A DNA stretch of 64,000 nt, from the NCBI RefSeq assembly GCF_000237325.1, contig NC_017542.1:3754501-3818500 (forward strand). The letters are read 5' to 3'. The notes under the pieces were generated by a model. That model ran no database searches. It saw only the letters and a program-made list of their open reading frames with translations, and was not told the DNA's origin. Position numbers and translations under genes: made by a program. This DNA is from Paenibacillus polymyxa M1. Its GTDB lineage: Bacteria; Bacillota; Bacilli; Paenibacillales; Paenibacillaceae. Positions 10,557-18,993 of the stretch are shown here, one piece after another; position 1 is the first letter of the stretch, and the number at the start of each line of letters is the position of its first letter.

Positions 10557-10581
10557 GTTTACCCTCCTAAAATTGGATTAT

Positions 10582-11349
10582 CTACAAACAGCTTGGATGA
10601 AAAATCGAATTAAATTGCTCATACAATCGAGACATATTCATACTCCATTCCGTCTTCCTTGGCGCTACAATAGTAAAGATGTAGTTACCCAACCGATACG
10701 ACTGGGCAGCATATTGTGGAAAGTGCGAAAATGTACTCTGAAAGCATCCACTTTTAAATCTGATCTCGTTAATTTCAAGCACTTGCAATGATGCTGCAAA
10801 ACCGGTGCGCAATATTTTCGAAATCGCCTCCTTTACCGTCCAAGAAACCGTTAATAAAACAGAGTACTCCTCTACTCCCCGAACGGCTACGATTCTTTCC
10901 CTTTCTTCCATCGTCAACTGGCTTTCCATGGTCTTATTTCGGTTAGGACTTATCCTCTCAATATCAACCCCCATAGGATGCGCTTCTGGAAAAACAACAG
11001 CGGTCCCAATATCATCACAGTGGGCGATGCTCACTTGGTATCCAGGGGCGCCGGTAGTTCGAAGCAAGGGCTGGCCGAAAACACCTGTCTCCACGCTTAT
11101 GTTGCTCAAGTTCGACTCACTCAACAGCAACGATGCTGCTTGTTTAGCACTTAGCCTGCCGAGCAGAAAGTTGGATTTTCGGCGCTGGAATAGCAGGCTC
11201 TCAAAGTAGCTACATTCATCTGAATGAAAAATCTCTGGATCGAGAGAAGCACCGGCATGACAAACTGCATGTACAAAACTTACAGCCGCCTTCATCACAA
11301 TATCTTCCCGCGTCAATATGAGCTGTTCCGTATACAAGACCACATGCAT
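10582..11349 (-). CDS. Sfp-type 4'-phosphopantetheinyl transferase
   Basis: 255 residues with the two PPTase signatures: GVDIERI near residue 127 (Mg-binding Asp and Glu) and WTVKEAISK near 170. It transfers phosphopantetheine from CoA to the Ser of carrier domains, so it can activate the free ACP and the carrier domains of the megasynthase. It lies between loaP and the ACP gene. The ATG at 11349 sits very close to an AGGGGG sequence; the in-frame GTG at 11343 has better spacing and may be the true start. B. subtilis pksX lacks an internal PPTase (sfp is elsewhere), so its presence inside the operon is a difference from that cluster. Confidence 0.94.
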   Translation of the reverse strand: MHVVLYTEQLILTREDIVMKAAVSFVHAVCHAGASLDPEIFHSDECSYFESLLFQRRKSNFLLGRLSAKQAASLLLSESNLSNISVETGVFGQPLLRTTGAPGYQVSIAHCDDIGTAVVFPEAHPMGVDIERISPNRNKTMESQLTMEERERIVAVRGVEEYSVLLTVSWTVKEAISKILRTGFAASLQVLEINEIRFKSGCFQSTFSHFPQYAAQSYRLGNYIFTIVAPRKTEWSMNMSRLYEQFNSIFHPSCL

Positions 11350-11388
11350 ATCCCCCTATGAACAGGAAAGCCCAAACCAAAAAAAACC

Positions 11389-11412
11389 TTCAAATCCCTT
11401 AAGGGCTCTGAA
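11389..11412 (-). promoter_or_regulatory. RNA hairpin in the loaP-PPTase leader, candidate LoaP target
   Basis: On the minus strand a 24-base segment folds as TTCAGAGCCC, loop TTAA, GGGATTTGAA, with one G-A mismatch and one G-U pair. It lies in the 103-base untranslated gap after loaP and just before the PPTase gene. LoaP proteins are reported to bind short hairpins in the leaders of the PKS operons they antiterminate. The structure is seen in the sequence; its role is inferred from place and size only. Confidence 0.4.
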
Positions 11413-11452
11413 AGCTTCCACATGGAGAAAAATATTCTCACAATTGTTCTAT

Positions 11453-11974
11453 TTAAACTTTACTAATAATTTCTAAAGCTACGTTCACTAGTCTGATATC
11501 ACCCATAAATTCTAACTGAATAACCGCCTGTCTTTTATGCCTGTCTATCTTCTTAACTATGCTGCTTCTTCCTTTAAGTGGTCCTTCTATGATACGTATA
11601 TTGTCTCCTTCAATAATTCCGGTTGAGCATTCTATACAATATCTATCATTGCATAAACTCTCTAAAACTTGTCTCTCGCAATCTCGCATGGAGGCTTCTA
11701 ACTTCGAATATCTCAATAAACGAATGATATCACTGGAAGTATAAATCATTGAATTTGTACTTGTTACGAACTGCAAGTCAGGTAAGTTGGACTCAATAAA
11801 TACATAACTGGGGAACAAAGGTGCTAATTCTTTCTTAACTGTTCCTGCTACTTTAAAAAGTCTCTCTTGGATCGGTATAAATGGTTTGTAAACTTCAGAA
11901 TCAAACCACTTATTAAAAAGTTGTTTAACCCTTTCTTCCCTACCCGTTCGCACAAAAAGCACATACCAATTCAC
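11453..11974 (-). CDS. loaP: LoaP-type NusG paralogue, transcription antiterminator
   Basis: NusG family with an N-terminal NGN domain (WYVLFVRTGREERV at the start) and a C-terminal KOW domain (EGDNIRIIEGPLKGR near residue 120). About 173 residues. The GTG at 11974 is preferred because AGGAG lies 8-9 bases before it; the ATG at 11983 would overlap that ribosome site. LoaP proteins are specialised NusG paralogues found next to long polyketide or polysaccharide operons in Firmicutes, where they let RNA polymerase read through terminators. Its place at the head of a very long PKS operon fits this. It is not the housekeeping NusG, which is encoded with secE and ribosomal protein genes. Confidence 0.88.
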   Translation of the reverse strand: MNWYVLFVRTGREERVKQLFNKWFDSEVYKPFIPIQERLFKVAGTVKKELAPLFPSYVFIESNLPDLQFVTSTNSMIYTSSDIIRLLRYSKLEASMRDCERQVLESLCNDRYCIECSTGIIEGDNIRIIEGPLKGRSSIVKKIDRHKRQAVIQLEFMGDIRLVNVALEIISKV

Positions 11975-12301
11975 TCCGCTCATCTCCTAACAAAACATAC
12001 TGCCAAAATCAACTCCTATAATGTCCGCTGCCAGTATATGCATAGCTTCGCCCTTTCACTTATCCTGATAGATAAGCTACAATCTCTCACGATATGTCCC
12101 TCATCAGTGGTTAACGTGACCCGCCAGCGATTAACCGCAAACAAGTTCCTTTATTTTTCATATAATCATATAAATGGAATAGTATATTTCCATTATAATC
12201 CTCTGCCCAAACAGTGTCAATTGCCATTTTGGCAACACCCCAGTCTATCTTTAGGGGGGTGAATGCCCTATCCCCCTTTAGAACTCACCCTTTTTACCAA
12301 C
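11975..12301. other. Intergenic stretch between loaP and the BaeB-like gene
   Basis: About 330 bases. It should hold the loaP promoter on the minus strand. A short G/C hairpin (AGGGGG paired with CCCCCT at 12253-12277) lies 25 bases after the BaeB-like stop codon and may end that transcript, although it has no good T-run. No gene was recognised. Confidence 0.5.
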
Positions 12302-13012
12302 TCATTTGAAATTGAATAGACCTTTTTGGTTGGGACGCATTCTGAAATTAATAAACGGTTTCATACTCGTAAATTGAAAATAAATATTTTCATCCATAAG
12401 GTGACTGAGTGGGAAACCAGGTGCTTTACCATATGAATGAGCAGGATAAATTTGAATGGAGCTATCAACCTCTCGCTTTATTTTTTGAACGCTATGATAT
12501 AAGTCCTTCGGATCTCCTCCATTCGGATCACAAAATCCACAACCTTCAATGAAAATGGTATCCCCCGTAAATAAGTGATTGGATAAAAGATAGCACACAC
12601 TTCCCATGGTATGCCCAGGGGTCAGAAGACTTATAATTTCTGTTTCTCCAAGTTTGATAAAGTCCCCATCTTTAATAGGATGTAAATTTTTACATCTAAA
12701 ATGGTAATAATCGATTTCTTGTATTGACATGAATACGTGCGGTCTATACTTTTCCAGGAGCGGATTTACCAAATTAACATGATCTAAATGTGAATGGGTT
12801 AATAAAATGGCTCTTAGATTACCATTCAACTGTCGAAGATATGACTCTATTTTTAATATATCCCATGACGGATCGACAATGGCAATGTCTCCTGTTTTTT
12901 TATCCATTACAATATATACATAGTTAATAAAATTCATAAAACGGACTCTTAACTGTTCCATATGGTATGTCAGACTCATATCAGCTTTACTGAACCCACC
13001 TTCCATGGCCAA
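12302..13012 (-). CDS. Metallo-beta-lactamase-fold acyl hydrolase, BaeB/PksB-like
   Basis: Metallo-beta-lactamase fold with the zinc motif THSHLDH (residues 72-78), then PGHTMGS, GDTIF and a later PAHSYG His. BaeB in the bacillaene system is known to remove acyl groups from stalled carrier domains, and PksB is the equivalent at the start of pksX. This gene is at the matching upstream edge of the cluster, so an editing hydrolase role is likely. The start is uncertain: ATG 13012 lacks a clear ribosome site, while ATG 12979 (protein starting MSLTYHMEQ) matches the expected family start and has GGAAGGTGG somewhat far upstream. Confidence 0.85.
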   Translation of the reverse strand: MAMEGGFSKADMSLTYHMEQLRVRFMNFINYVYIVMDKKTGDIAIVDPSWDILKIESYLRQLNGNLRAILLTHSHLDHVNLVNPLLEKYRPHVFMSIQEIDYYHFRCKNLHPIKDGDFIKLGETEIISLLTPGHTMGSVCYLLSNHLFTGDTIFIEGCGFCDPNGGDPKDLYHSVQKIKREVDSSIQIYPAHSYGKAPGFPLSHLMDENIYFQFTSMKPFINFRMRPNQKGLFNFK

Positions 13013-13293
13013 ATCAAAATTTGTGCGTAAAATTCACTGTTCAAATGCGGCTGAATTGATCTGCATCACTACGCGTTTCCTATGCTGCAATCTTTGCTAA
13101 GAGTCCCTGAATAACAAGCATTCCTGCGCTTTTCGGGATCATTCTTGTCTCCGATGGTCTCTCTGTAAAAAGTTGCTGTACCAACGATTATAGCAACTTA
13201 TGCAATAGAAGGGCTTTGACTCTCTGTTACAAGATTTTGCACTATAAAGTCGAAAAAGCTGCACTGAAAAGGCCGCAAGGCCCAGTATTACGT

Positions 13294-13332
13294 AACCAAA
13301 AAAATACCGCTCTACGACGGTATTTTTGGTTT
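13294..13332. terminator. Hairpin with A and T tracts, likely bidirectional terminator
   Basis: Arms CCAAAAAAATACCG and CGGTATTTTTGG with an 8-base loop. It separates the PKS cluster side from the plus-strand gene at 13414. The rest of 13013-13413 shows no convincing gene; the minus-strand frame at 13139-13348 runs through this hairpin and is not counted. Confidence 0.6.
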
Positions 13333-13413
13333 CTCTTAATATGAACACTATTATTCACACTTTCATAAACTACTAATACAAAATACATTTTTTACGGAAA
13401 GAGAGTTGTTTAA

Positions 13414-13968
13414 ATGAAACCTAAAAAAGCTGGAAAAAGTACAACTACTGTCCGTAGAGGGATGAATAGATCCCCTATACAATCTCACACATTGAAGAAG
13501 AAAAAAATTTTGCCTACCCAGGCTGTTGTTAGAAACGGTGGCTTTGAAGATCAAGATTTGACACCTTGGATTGCAAACGTCAGCAACGTGACAGGTCAAA
13601 TCTTTATTACCAGAACCAACCCGCACAGTGGCAATCAAGCCGTCAGAATCTCAGCTAACCCGGGGCACAGCGTCTCGCTTAGACAAACGATTTCCGATCT
13701 GAGTAGAGGAAGAAGATACCGTGTGACCTTCTGGGTACGTAATTTGATCAGGCCTTTTGGCGGTCGGCTTCAAATTAGTCTAGGAGAGCAAACCTACACA
13801 ATTCAGCTAAACTCGCTACCTTCATCACAGTATGAGAGAGTCTCCCGTACCTTCTCAATCTCAGGGAATTCGGGGACAGTCTCTAGAGATTTAGTGTTCC
13901 GTGTTACAGCGCAGGATGCTTTTGCCACCATTCTTTTGGATGATGTATCAATATCCAGATTAAGATAA
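13414..13968 (+). CDS. Galactose-binding-fold protein with NTTRR-F1/CBM-like domain
   Basis: 184 residues. A basic, unstructured N-terminal stretch (about 35 residues) is followed by NGGFEDQDLTPW, HSGNQAVRIS and a closing LLDDVSISR. These are the marks of carbohydrate-binding-module-like jelly-roll domains, including the NTTRR-F1 domain found at the N-terminus of repeat-rich surface proteins in Firmicutes. No signal peptide is visible, so export, if any, is non-classical or it is a spore-surface protein. GGAAAGAGAG precedes the ATG. It stands alone, flanked by terminators, and its function is unknown. Confidence 0.75.
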   Translation: MKPKKAGKSTTTVRRGMNRSPIQSHTLKKKKILPTQAVVRNGGFEDQDLTPWIANVSNVTGQIFITRTNPHSGNQAVRISANPGHSVSLRQTISDLSRGRRYRVTFWVRNLIRPFGGRLQISLGEQTYTIQLNSLPSSQYERVSRTFSISGNSGTVSRDLVFRVTAQDAFATILLDDVSISRLR

Positions 13969-14659
13969 CAAATCACTTGGTGGCATAATTATTCTTACAA
14001 AACACAAAACTAAACTGGATTTTTATAGCATGTAATCTTGCCAAAACAAAAACGCCTCCTCCGTATATTAACGGTGAGGCGCTTCGTCGGTCCTGTGTAC
14101 CTTCGGATTGCTCCGTTACAGCTACACAGGAACTCGCGTTATTTTCATCCGATTAAACTGATGAGATCGAGATAAAACATGAAATGCCGAGATAATCTAT
14201 ACAAAACACTAGAGTCTGTCCCCAATAAAAAGAGCAGAAGGATTAATTCCTTACTGCTCTTTTTGCCTTCTATTAAATACAAAATCATTATCCGCCGACC
14301 ACTAGATTAGCGGGTAGTATCTTTTGCCGTATGTGTTGTCCTACCGCATGCCACTATCATTTATTGTACATTTTAATCTGATTTCTATCCTTCAACGCAT
14401 CCTGGGAAAAAGCCAGTTTATTATGAACCGTGATAATTATTCTGAAATTAAAAAATGATACACCGTATACATTCTTAATGACTCTCTTGGTTCTGAATAA
14501 ACTTGGTCTATTTTTTTATGAATAGCACCTTAGGCTTAAACTGTTCCATCCGTTCCTGCTCCTCACTATGAATTAACAGGACATGGTTATGAAGAAAAAT
14601 TCGTGATAATATGTATGTCACAGTAAGTAGATATGAATTAATTGTTTGGAGGGATAATT
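13969..14659. other. Long intergenic region with several stem-loops before cysK
   Basis: About 690 bases without a recognisable gene. It contains a stem GCCTC...GAGGC near 14047-14074, a second pairing CCTGTGTA with TACACAGG near 14092-14129, and the terminator-like hairpin at 14227-14264. I looked for a T-box or SAM-riboswitch pattern upstream of cysK and did not see one. Confidence 0.5.
14227..14264. terminator. Bidirectional Rho-independent terminator
   Basis: AGAGCAG and CTGCTCT arms with a 16-base loop, flanked by an A-run on the left and a T-run on the right. It lies in the long gap before cysK. Confidence 0.75.
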
Positions 14660-15601
14660 TTGACTAAAATTCACCAAAAGTTGACAGAGTTAATTGGAAA
14701 TACTCCTTTGTTAGCACTGTTAAACTATAGCCAAATCCAAAATATTGAGGCAAACGTGGTAGCAAAGTTGGAATATCTCAATCCGGCTGGTAGCGTTAAG
14801 GACCGCATTGGATATGCTATGATTAAAGACGCTGAGGAGAAAGGCTTAATCAATAAAGACTCCATTATTATCGAGCCGACAAGTGGCAATACTGGAATCG
14901 GACTTGCATTTGCGGCTGCGGCTCTTGGATACAAACTTATAATTACACTTCCTGAAACGTTTAGTATCGAACGTCGCAAGCTTTTGACTGCGTTCGGTGC
15001 TGAGCTTGTGTTAACACCGGGAACCGAGGGGATGAGAGGCGCTATCAAGCGTGCTGAGCTCTTGGCTGCCGAAACACCAAACTCCTTCATACCACAGCAG
15101 TTTAGCAATCCTGCCAATCCAGAAATTCATCGCAAAACTACAGCTGTGGAAATCTGGGATGATACGGACGGCGGTGTAGATATTTTTATCGCGGGCGTAG
15201 GTACAGGTGGAACTATTTCGGGCGTTGGACAAGCATTGAAGGAACGAAAACCTTCTGTAAAAGTGATAGCCGTCGAACCGTTCGATTCACCAGTGCTGTC
15301 TGGCGGTACTCCAGGTTCACATCAACTACAAGGACTCGGTGCTGGTTTCATTCCAAATAACTTTAATGAAGAATATGTAGATGAGGTTTTCAAAGTTAAA
15401 AACGAAGATGCGTTTGAAACTGCTCGCCTGCTTGCCAAAACAGAAGGGCTGCTTGTTGGTATTTCTTCTGGGGCAGCGGTTTATGCAGCAACACAAATTG
15501 CGAAACTTCCAGAAAACAAAGGCAAGATGATCGTGGTCATATTACCTGATACAGGTGAGCGTTATTTGTCCACTCCGCTTTTCTCAGACGTAGAATTATA
15601 A
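14660..15601 (+). CDS. cysK: Cysteine synthase A (O-acetylserine sulfhydrylase)
   Basis: 313 residues from TTG 14660, chosen because GGAGGG lies 6-7 bases upstream; the TTG at 14642 would put the ribosome site inside the gene. PLP-dependent enzyme: the PLP-binding Lys is residue 47 in NPAGSVKDR, followed by [10 protein letters not shown] and the phosphate-binding GVGTGGT. It makes cysteine from O-acetylserine and sulfide in the cytosol. Length and motifs are standard. It is a single-gene unit followed by a strong terminator. Confidence 0.96.
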   Translation: MTKIHQKLTELIGNTPLLALLNYSQIQNIEANVVAKLEYLNPAGSVKDRIGYAMIKDAEEKGLINKDSIIIEPTSGNTGIGLAFAAAALGYKLIITLPETFSIERRKLLTAFGAELVLTPGTEGMRGAIKRAELLAAETPNSFIPQQFSNPANPEIHRKTTAVEIWDDTDGGVDIFIAGVGTGGTISGVGQALKERKPSVKVIAVEPFDSPVLSGGTPGSHQLQGLGAGFIPNNFNEEYVDEVFKVKNEDAFETARLLAKTEGLLVGISSGAAVYAATQIAKLPENKGKMIVVILPDTGERYLSTPLFSDVEL

Positions 15602-15608
15602 AACTCCG

Positions 15609-15636
15609 AAGGCAGGGATCCCCCTGCCTCTTTTGT
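15609..15636 (+). terminator. Rho-independent terminator of cysK
   Basis: Stem GGCAGGG/CCCTGCC followed by CTTTTG, starting 8 bases after the cysK stop. Confidence 0.9.
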
Positions 15637-15808
15637 TAATTTTCCAACCACATATAGGATTTTTCTTTTTTTTAGTTAATTAGCTAAAACACTAGCATCA
15701 AATGCTCCTAGAAAGACTTCAATTTGAATTTTCGTAGGTAAGGCGGATAAAAACATTTCTTGTTTGTTGGATAACGTCAGTAGAATATTTACTCTCCTTA
15801 GGTTTTTG

Positions 15809-16138
15809 CTAGATACTTGCTGAAATGATATCCTCCAACTTAATCCAACTATAATCATCCTCACCACGAAATAGTTTTACTTCTCTGCGAGCAGTATTTA
15901 TAGACGTGATGACACATGTGAGTTCTTCGTCATCGAACGGGCTAAAAACCACCAATGTTATAGGTTGACATGTGTTGTAGGACTCTATAAGCTTTTGCTC
16001 GATCAACTGGATTTCCTGATCGTCAAGTTCCGGCTTGCCTCCCCGCTGACGGTCTTTCATGAGTTTTAAGTACGCTTCCTTGTGTTCTGGTATGATAATC
16101 CGACTGCTTTCCCACAAGTCATTACCTTCACTGAACAA
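15809..16138 (-). CDS. YolD-like protein with an abnormal 5' end
   Basis: About 109 residues with the YolD-family pattern: WESSRIIIPEHKEA near the N-terminus and a C-terminal beta-rich part ending IKLEDIISASI. YolD-like proteins are usually encoded next to Y-family DNA polymerases and are thought to assist them; no polymerase is here. The only possible start is TTG 16138, since a TAA lies four codons upstream, and no good ribosome site precedes it. The bases just upstream match a separate small ORF (see 16148-16213), so a deletion seems to have fused two genes' ends. It may be non-functional. Confidence 0.7.
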   Translation of the reverse strand: MFSEGNDLWESSRIIIPEHKEAYLKLMKDRQRGGKPELDDQEIQLIEQKLIESYNTCQPITLVVFSPFDDEELTCVITSINTARREVKLFRGEDDYSWIKLEDIISASI

Positions 16139-16147
16139 CGTATACTC

Positions 16148-16213
16148 TTAATGGCTTAATGCAACAGTGAATAGTTCTATATCCGACTTTAATACTTTAT
16201 ATGTATGGTTCAT
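16148..16213 (-). pseudogene. Truncated copy of a 51-residue small ORF
   Basis: ATG 16213 follows GAGGTGA and encodes MNHTYKVLKSDIELFTVALS before an early stop. The first 20 residues are nearly identical to those of the intact ORF at 51881-52036. At the point where the intact copy reads AGCCAGGCAAGAG, this copy reads AGCCATTAAGAG, which changes the frame and introduces a stop. It then runs into the YolD gene. Confidence 0.7.
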
Positions 16214-16265
16214 GATATTCACCTCAGAATAGGCATTTGCTGGATTGGTGTAGTATTCCTTTAAC

Positions 16266-16298
16266 GACAGAAAAATACTCGCCACTTATCCAGCGAGC
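16266..16298 (-). terminator. Terminator after the candidate immunity gene
   Basis: On the minus strand CTCGC...GCGAG forms a stem followed by TATTTTT, 14 bases after the stop of the gene at 16312. Confidence 0.65.
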
Positions 16299-16311
16299 CT
16301 TAATTTTAAGT

Positions 16312-16707
16312 TTAATGCAACGGAGCCAGATCCCAATCCGTCTGTAAATCGGCGCCAAACTGTCTTATTGCTTCTTTAGTAGCAAAAAGGCAGAAGTCTT
16401 GTTGGGAACCGTAAAAATTCAGCTGATATAGAGTACCCGAGTCAAGTTCTTCCCAGCTTAACTCATAAAGGTCTTTCTCGAATGAGGAGTAGAATCCATT
16501 CAAACTTTCTACGGGAAATTGCGAGGTTGCTTCAATATAATTTTTAAGTGTGATATTTGTCCACCCAAAATCCAAATCATATACCTTTCTATTTATTTTA
16601 AAGTATTTGAAATTGAGCTGACACCCTTCACGTTCACCCGGGATATGATATTTGAATGTAAATTCAACCCATGTTCCTTCTTCATTTTTGTCTTTAAGAA
16701 TAGCCAT
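16312..16707 (-). CDS. Hypothetical protein, candidate immunity protein
   Basis: 131 residues, acidic, no signal peptide and no membrane segment; I do not recognise its family. The ATG 16707 has AGAGGAG upstream. It starts 13 bases after the stop codon of the decayed secreted-toxin gene (16721-17385), on the same strand. Small cytosolic acidic proteins encoded directly after a secreted toxin are typically its immunity protein, and that is the proposed role here. It remains intact although the toxin is broken. Confidence 0.7.
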   Translation of the reverse strand: MAILKDKNEEGTWVEFTFKYHIPGEREGCQLNFKYFKINRKVYDLDFGWTNITLKNYIEATSQFPVESLNGFYSSFEKDLYELSWEELDSGTLYQLNFYGSQQDFCLFATKEAIRQFGADLQTDWDLAPLH

Positions 16708-16720
16708 TGTTTTCTCCTCT

Positions 16721-17385
16721 TTATTTAAAATTCCACATAGACTTAAACCAACGCTTTTTCACATTTACTCCGTAATTAATAGTATCCTTACCGTTATCGC
16801 TATAAATTGTGATTACAGATTCGCACTATTATCCAAAATGGCTATTACTCTATTATTAGGGTCATAAACAACACGAGCTCTGTTTGGATATCAACATATT
16901 TTTCAACTGCTCTCATACCTGATGTTTTACCTTCAAGCAGGTTGTCAATCATAAGAGTAGTAATTCCGTCTTTGATAGCCTCCTCAATGGCATGTTTAGT
17001 TAAGTTTGTAATAACATTTCTTGTTGTGGTTTGAACAGCAACAGAACTACCTTTTTTTGAAAAGTTGTTGTATTGTAAACTTAATTATATGACCAATTGA
17101 TGCTGGTTGAGCTGCAAACGGAGTAATATGATTTTGACTAAATTCAGATTGAATGCCAGACTGATTTTCCTTGTATTCTTCATACACTTTATCCAATTGT
17201 CTGTCATATTCTTCAGTAACTTCTTCAGACTGATGAGTGATTTCTTCAGCTGAAGCTGAAGTTGCAGTCAAACCAAAAATATTAAATAATAAAATAACGG
17301 ATAAAATTGCGGAAAAATACTTAGCTATTCTCTTCAAGTTAGCACTTCTAAGTTTTATTTTTAACAAGTATGGTTGGCCAACCAA
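16721..17385 (-). pseudogene. SAR2788-family-like putative secreted toxin, frameshifted three times
   Basis: The first frame (17385-17047) encodes a signal peptide ending near TATSASAEE and stops at a run of seven A. Skipping one A continues as GSSVAVQTTTRNVITNLT...EGKTSGMRAVEKYVDIQT. A second shift (GGAGCT reduced to GAGCT near 16876) leads to ARVVYDPNNRVIAILDNSAN. A third one-base loss leads to VITIYSDNGKD and the stop at 16721. These segments resemble the SAR2788 putative toxin family as I recall it. The start may be TTG 17385 or one further in. The gene is dead in this sequence unless the shifts are sequencing errors. Confidence 0.65.
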
Positions 17386-17497
17386 TATTTACAATAATAG
17401 TACAACTTGAATTATTATACAATTATGTTCTTTTTTACACTTTAAATTTTAACATATTTTTGAATTTTATTTATTGAATTTAATTGTAGAAATGCAA

Positions 17498-17530
17498 CAA
17501 CACCCCACTAGCTTAGCTAGTGGGGTGTTG
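17498..17530. repeat. Perfect 15-bp inverted repeat, hairpin
   Basis: Arms CAACACCCCACTAGC and GCTAGTGGGGTGTTG with a 3-base loop TTA. There is no T-run on either side. It lies between the decayed toxin gene and the decayed integrase. It could be a terminator remnant or part of a lost mobile element. Confidence 0.7.
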
Positions 17531-17747
17531 CCAATGCTTTCGGATTGCACAACAGTGCTTCCTTATGTGTGGTGTGTCCGCATAATTATTCGGATGATTT
17601 TGTAAACAAAATATGTTAGTTCATGTTAATCACCTCGATCATTCATTCGGTGAATGGTGTGGATAATTCCTTCAACGACAAAAAAGGCTCATACCGAATA
17701 ACTGGGTAGATCCTTTTTAGTGGTTTTGAATTAATGATTATACCGCA

Positions 17748-18876
17748 ATGCTCTCTGCCTTTATGCTGATACCTTGCTGTATGATTGAAAATGAGTGGGT
17801 TCCGAAGCACGCCGTAATAGAATTAAAGAACGGAACCACTTTGGAATCTCACTGCTCCAAAATCAACAATCACGTTCTGCCGAAAATTGGCCATATGCCT
17901 ATTGATGAAATTACAATCATGATTTTAGTGAAATTGTTCGCTGATATGAGAAAGCCTGGCGTCCGTGTTGATAAAAAAGATAAAAAGTCTCCTCTTGCAT
18001 CGCGTACAATCCAGTATGCTTACGATGTAACAAATAGCATATTCCAACGAGCTACAGAATGGCGTGTACTGATCAAAAATCCCCTGGGAGGCGTTAACGT
18101 TCACAAATTAGCAAAGAGGATAAAAAGGCCAGGAAAGACCGCAAAAATTACTTTGAAGAAGATGAGGCAGTCGAGGTAATTGATAAGTTACATTATACAG
18201 ACTCTAAATGGAAACTCTCTTTCTTAGGAGCGATAATGGGAGGATTCCGACGCGGTGAGTTAATTGCTTTAGACGAAGACGATTGCGATTTTGAAAACAG
18301 CAGATTGAGGATTGACGAGAGCATTTCAAGTACCAAAAATGGCCAGGCGGACATTACAGATACTAAGAATAAAGCACCTAACGATTATGTAGATATGCCT
18401 TAATGGTATATGGAGGAACTGGTCGTCCATGTTAAAAACATGCGTAAACTAAGGTTTGAGGCAAAGGCAAATGGGATATGAAGAAGGCGGGGATCGGAAC
18501 TTTATTTTTCACTCAGGTACAGGGAAACCTATTACCATAAAACGCCATCCCAGCAGTGGAAAAACAAGTGTGAGGGGCACGACTTCCGTAATGCATCACT
18601 TCATGGTCTCCACCATACAAATGCAACGTATTTGCTGGGTCAGGGAACATCCATCAAGGAGCTTCAACATCGATCGCAACATTCCACTCCACATCTCAGG
18701 TGACTTCAGATAACTATGCTCACGTCACCAAGAAGCTCCGTCGTAAAACGACAGCACACCTTGACGTCTTCGATCCAAAAGTTCGTCCCCAATCCGTCCC
18801 CAAAAGCGAAAAGGCGCTCGCTCCCTGTGATATGAGTGTTATGGTCTCAATTACTAAAAAAGCAAAAAACCCTTGA
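17748..18876 (+). pseudogene. Tyrosine recombinase (phage/ICE-type integrase), degenerate
   Basis: Broken by frameshifts and stops. The first frame (to 18177) has the core-binding domain, with GTTLESHCSKINNHVLPKIG and SRTIQYAYDVTNSIFQRA. A shift near 18117 leads to the catalytic Arg region GGFRRGELIALDEDD. An in-frame TAA follows VDMP near 18400 and a TGA follows near 18480. Further shifted pieces give LHHTNATYLLGQG (His box) and finally DNYAHVTKKLRR with the catalytic Tyr, ending at TGA 18876. It points toward tRNA-Leu and ends 31 bases from its 3' end, the usual place of an integrase beside its attachment site. Confidence 0.85.
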
Positions 18877-18889
18877 ATATCAAGGGTTT
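18861..18889 (-). terminator. Terminator of tRNA-Leu
   Basis: Read on the minus strand, AAACCCTTG and CAAGGGTTT arms are followed by TTTTGC, 19 bases after the tRNA 3' end. It overlaps the last codons of the integrase remnant. Confidence 0.8.
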
Positions 18890-18907
18890 CATGCAACAAA
18901 ACTGATA

Positions 18908-18993
18908 TGCCGAGGACCGGGATCGAACCGGTACGGTAGTCACCTACCGCAGGATTTTAAGTCCTGTGCGTCTGCCAATTCCGCCACCCCGGC
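18908..18993 (-). tRNA. tRNA-Leu (anticodon TAA)
   Basis: On the minus strand the acceptor stem GCCGGGG pairs with CCTCGGC. The D-arm, anticodon stem-loop CAGGA-CTTAAAA-TCCTG (anticodon TAA), long variable arm GCGGTAGGTGACTACCGT and T-arm CCGGTTCGATCCCGG are all present. CCA is not encoded. A decayed integrase lies directly past its 3' end, so it is a likely old integration site. Confidence 0.96.

Noticed and set aside
13139..13348. 69-residue minus-strand frame
   Set aside because: It runs through a terminator hairpin and has no ribosome site or recognisable protein pattern.
13969..14659. Possible T-box or SAM riboswitch before cysK
   Set aside because: Stem-loops exist, but no T-box sequence, no SAM-riboswitch core and no leader terminator at the right place were seen.
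15676..15867. 63-residue minus-strand frame overlapping the YolD 3' end
   Set aside because: Overlaps a better-supported gene in another frame and lacks a ribosome site.
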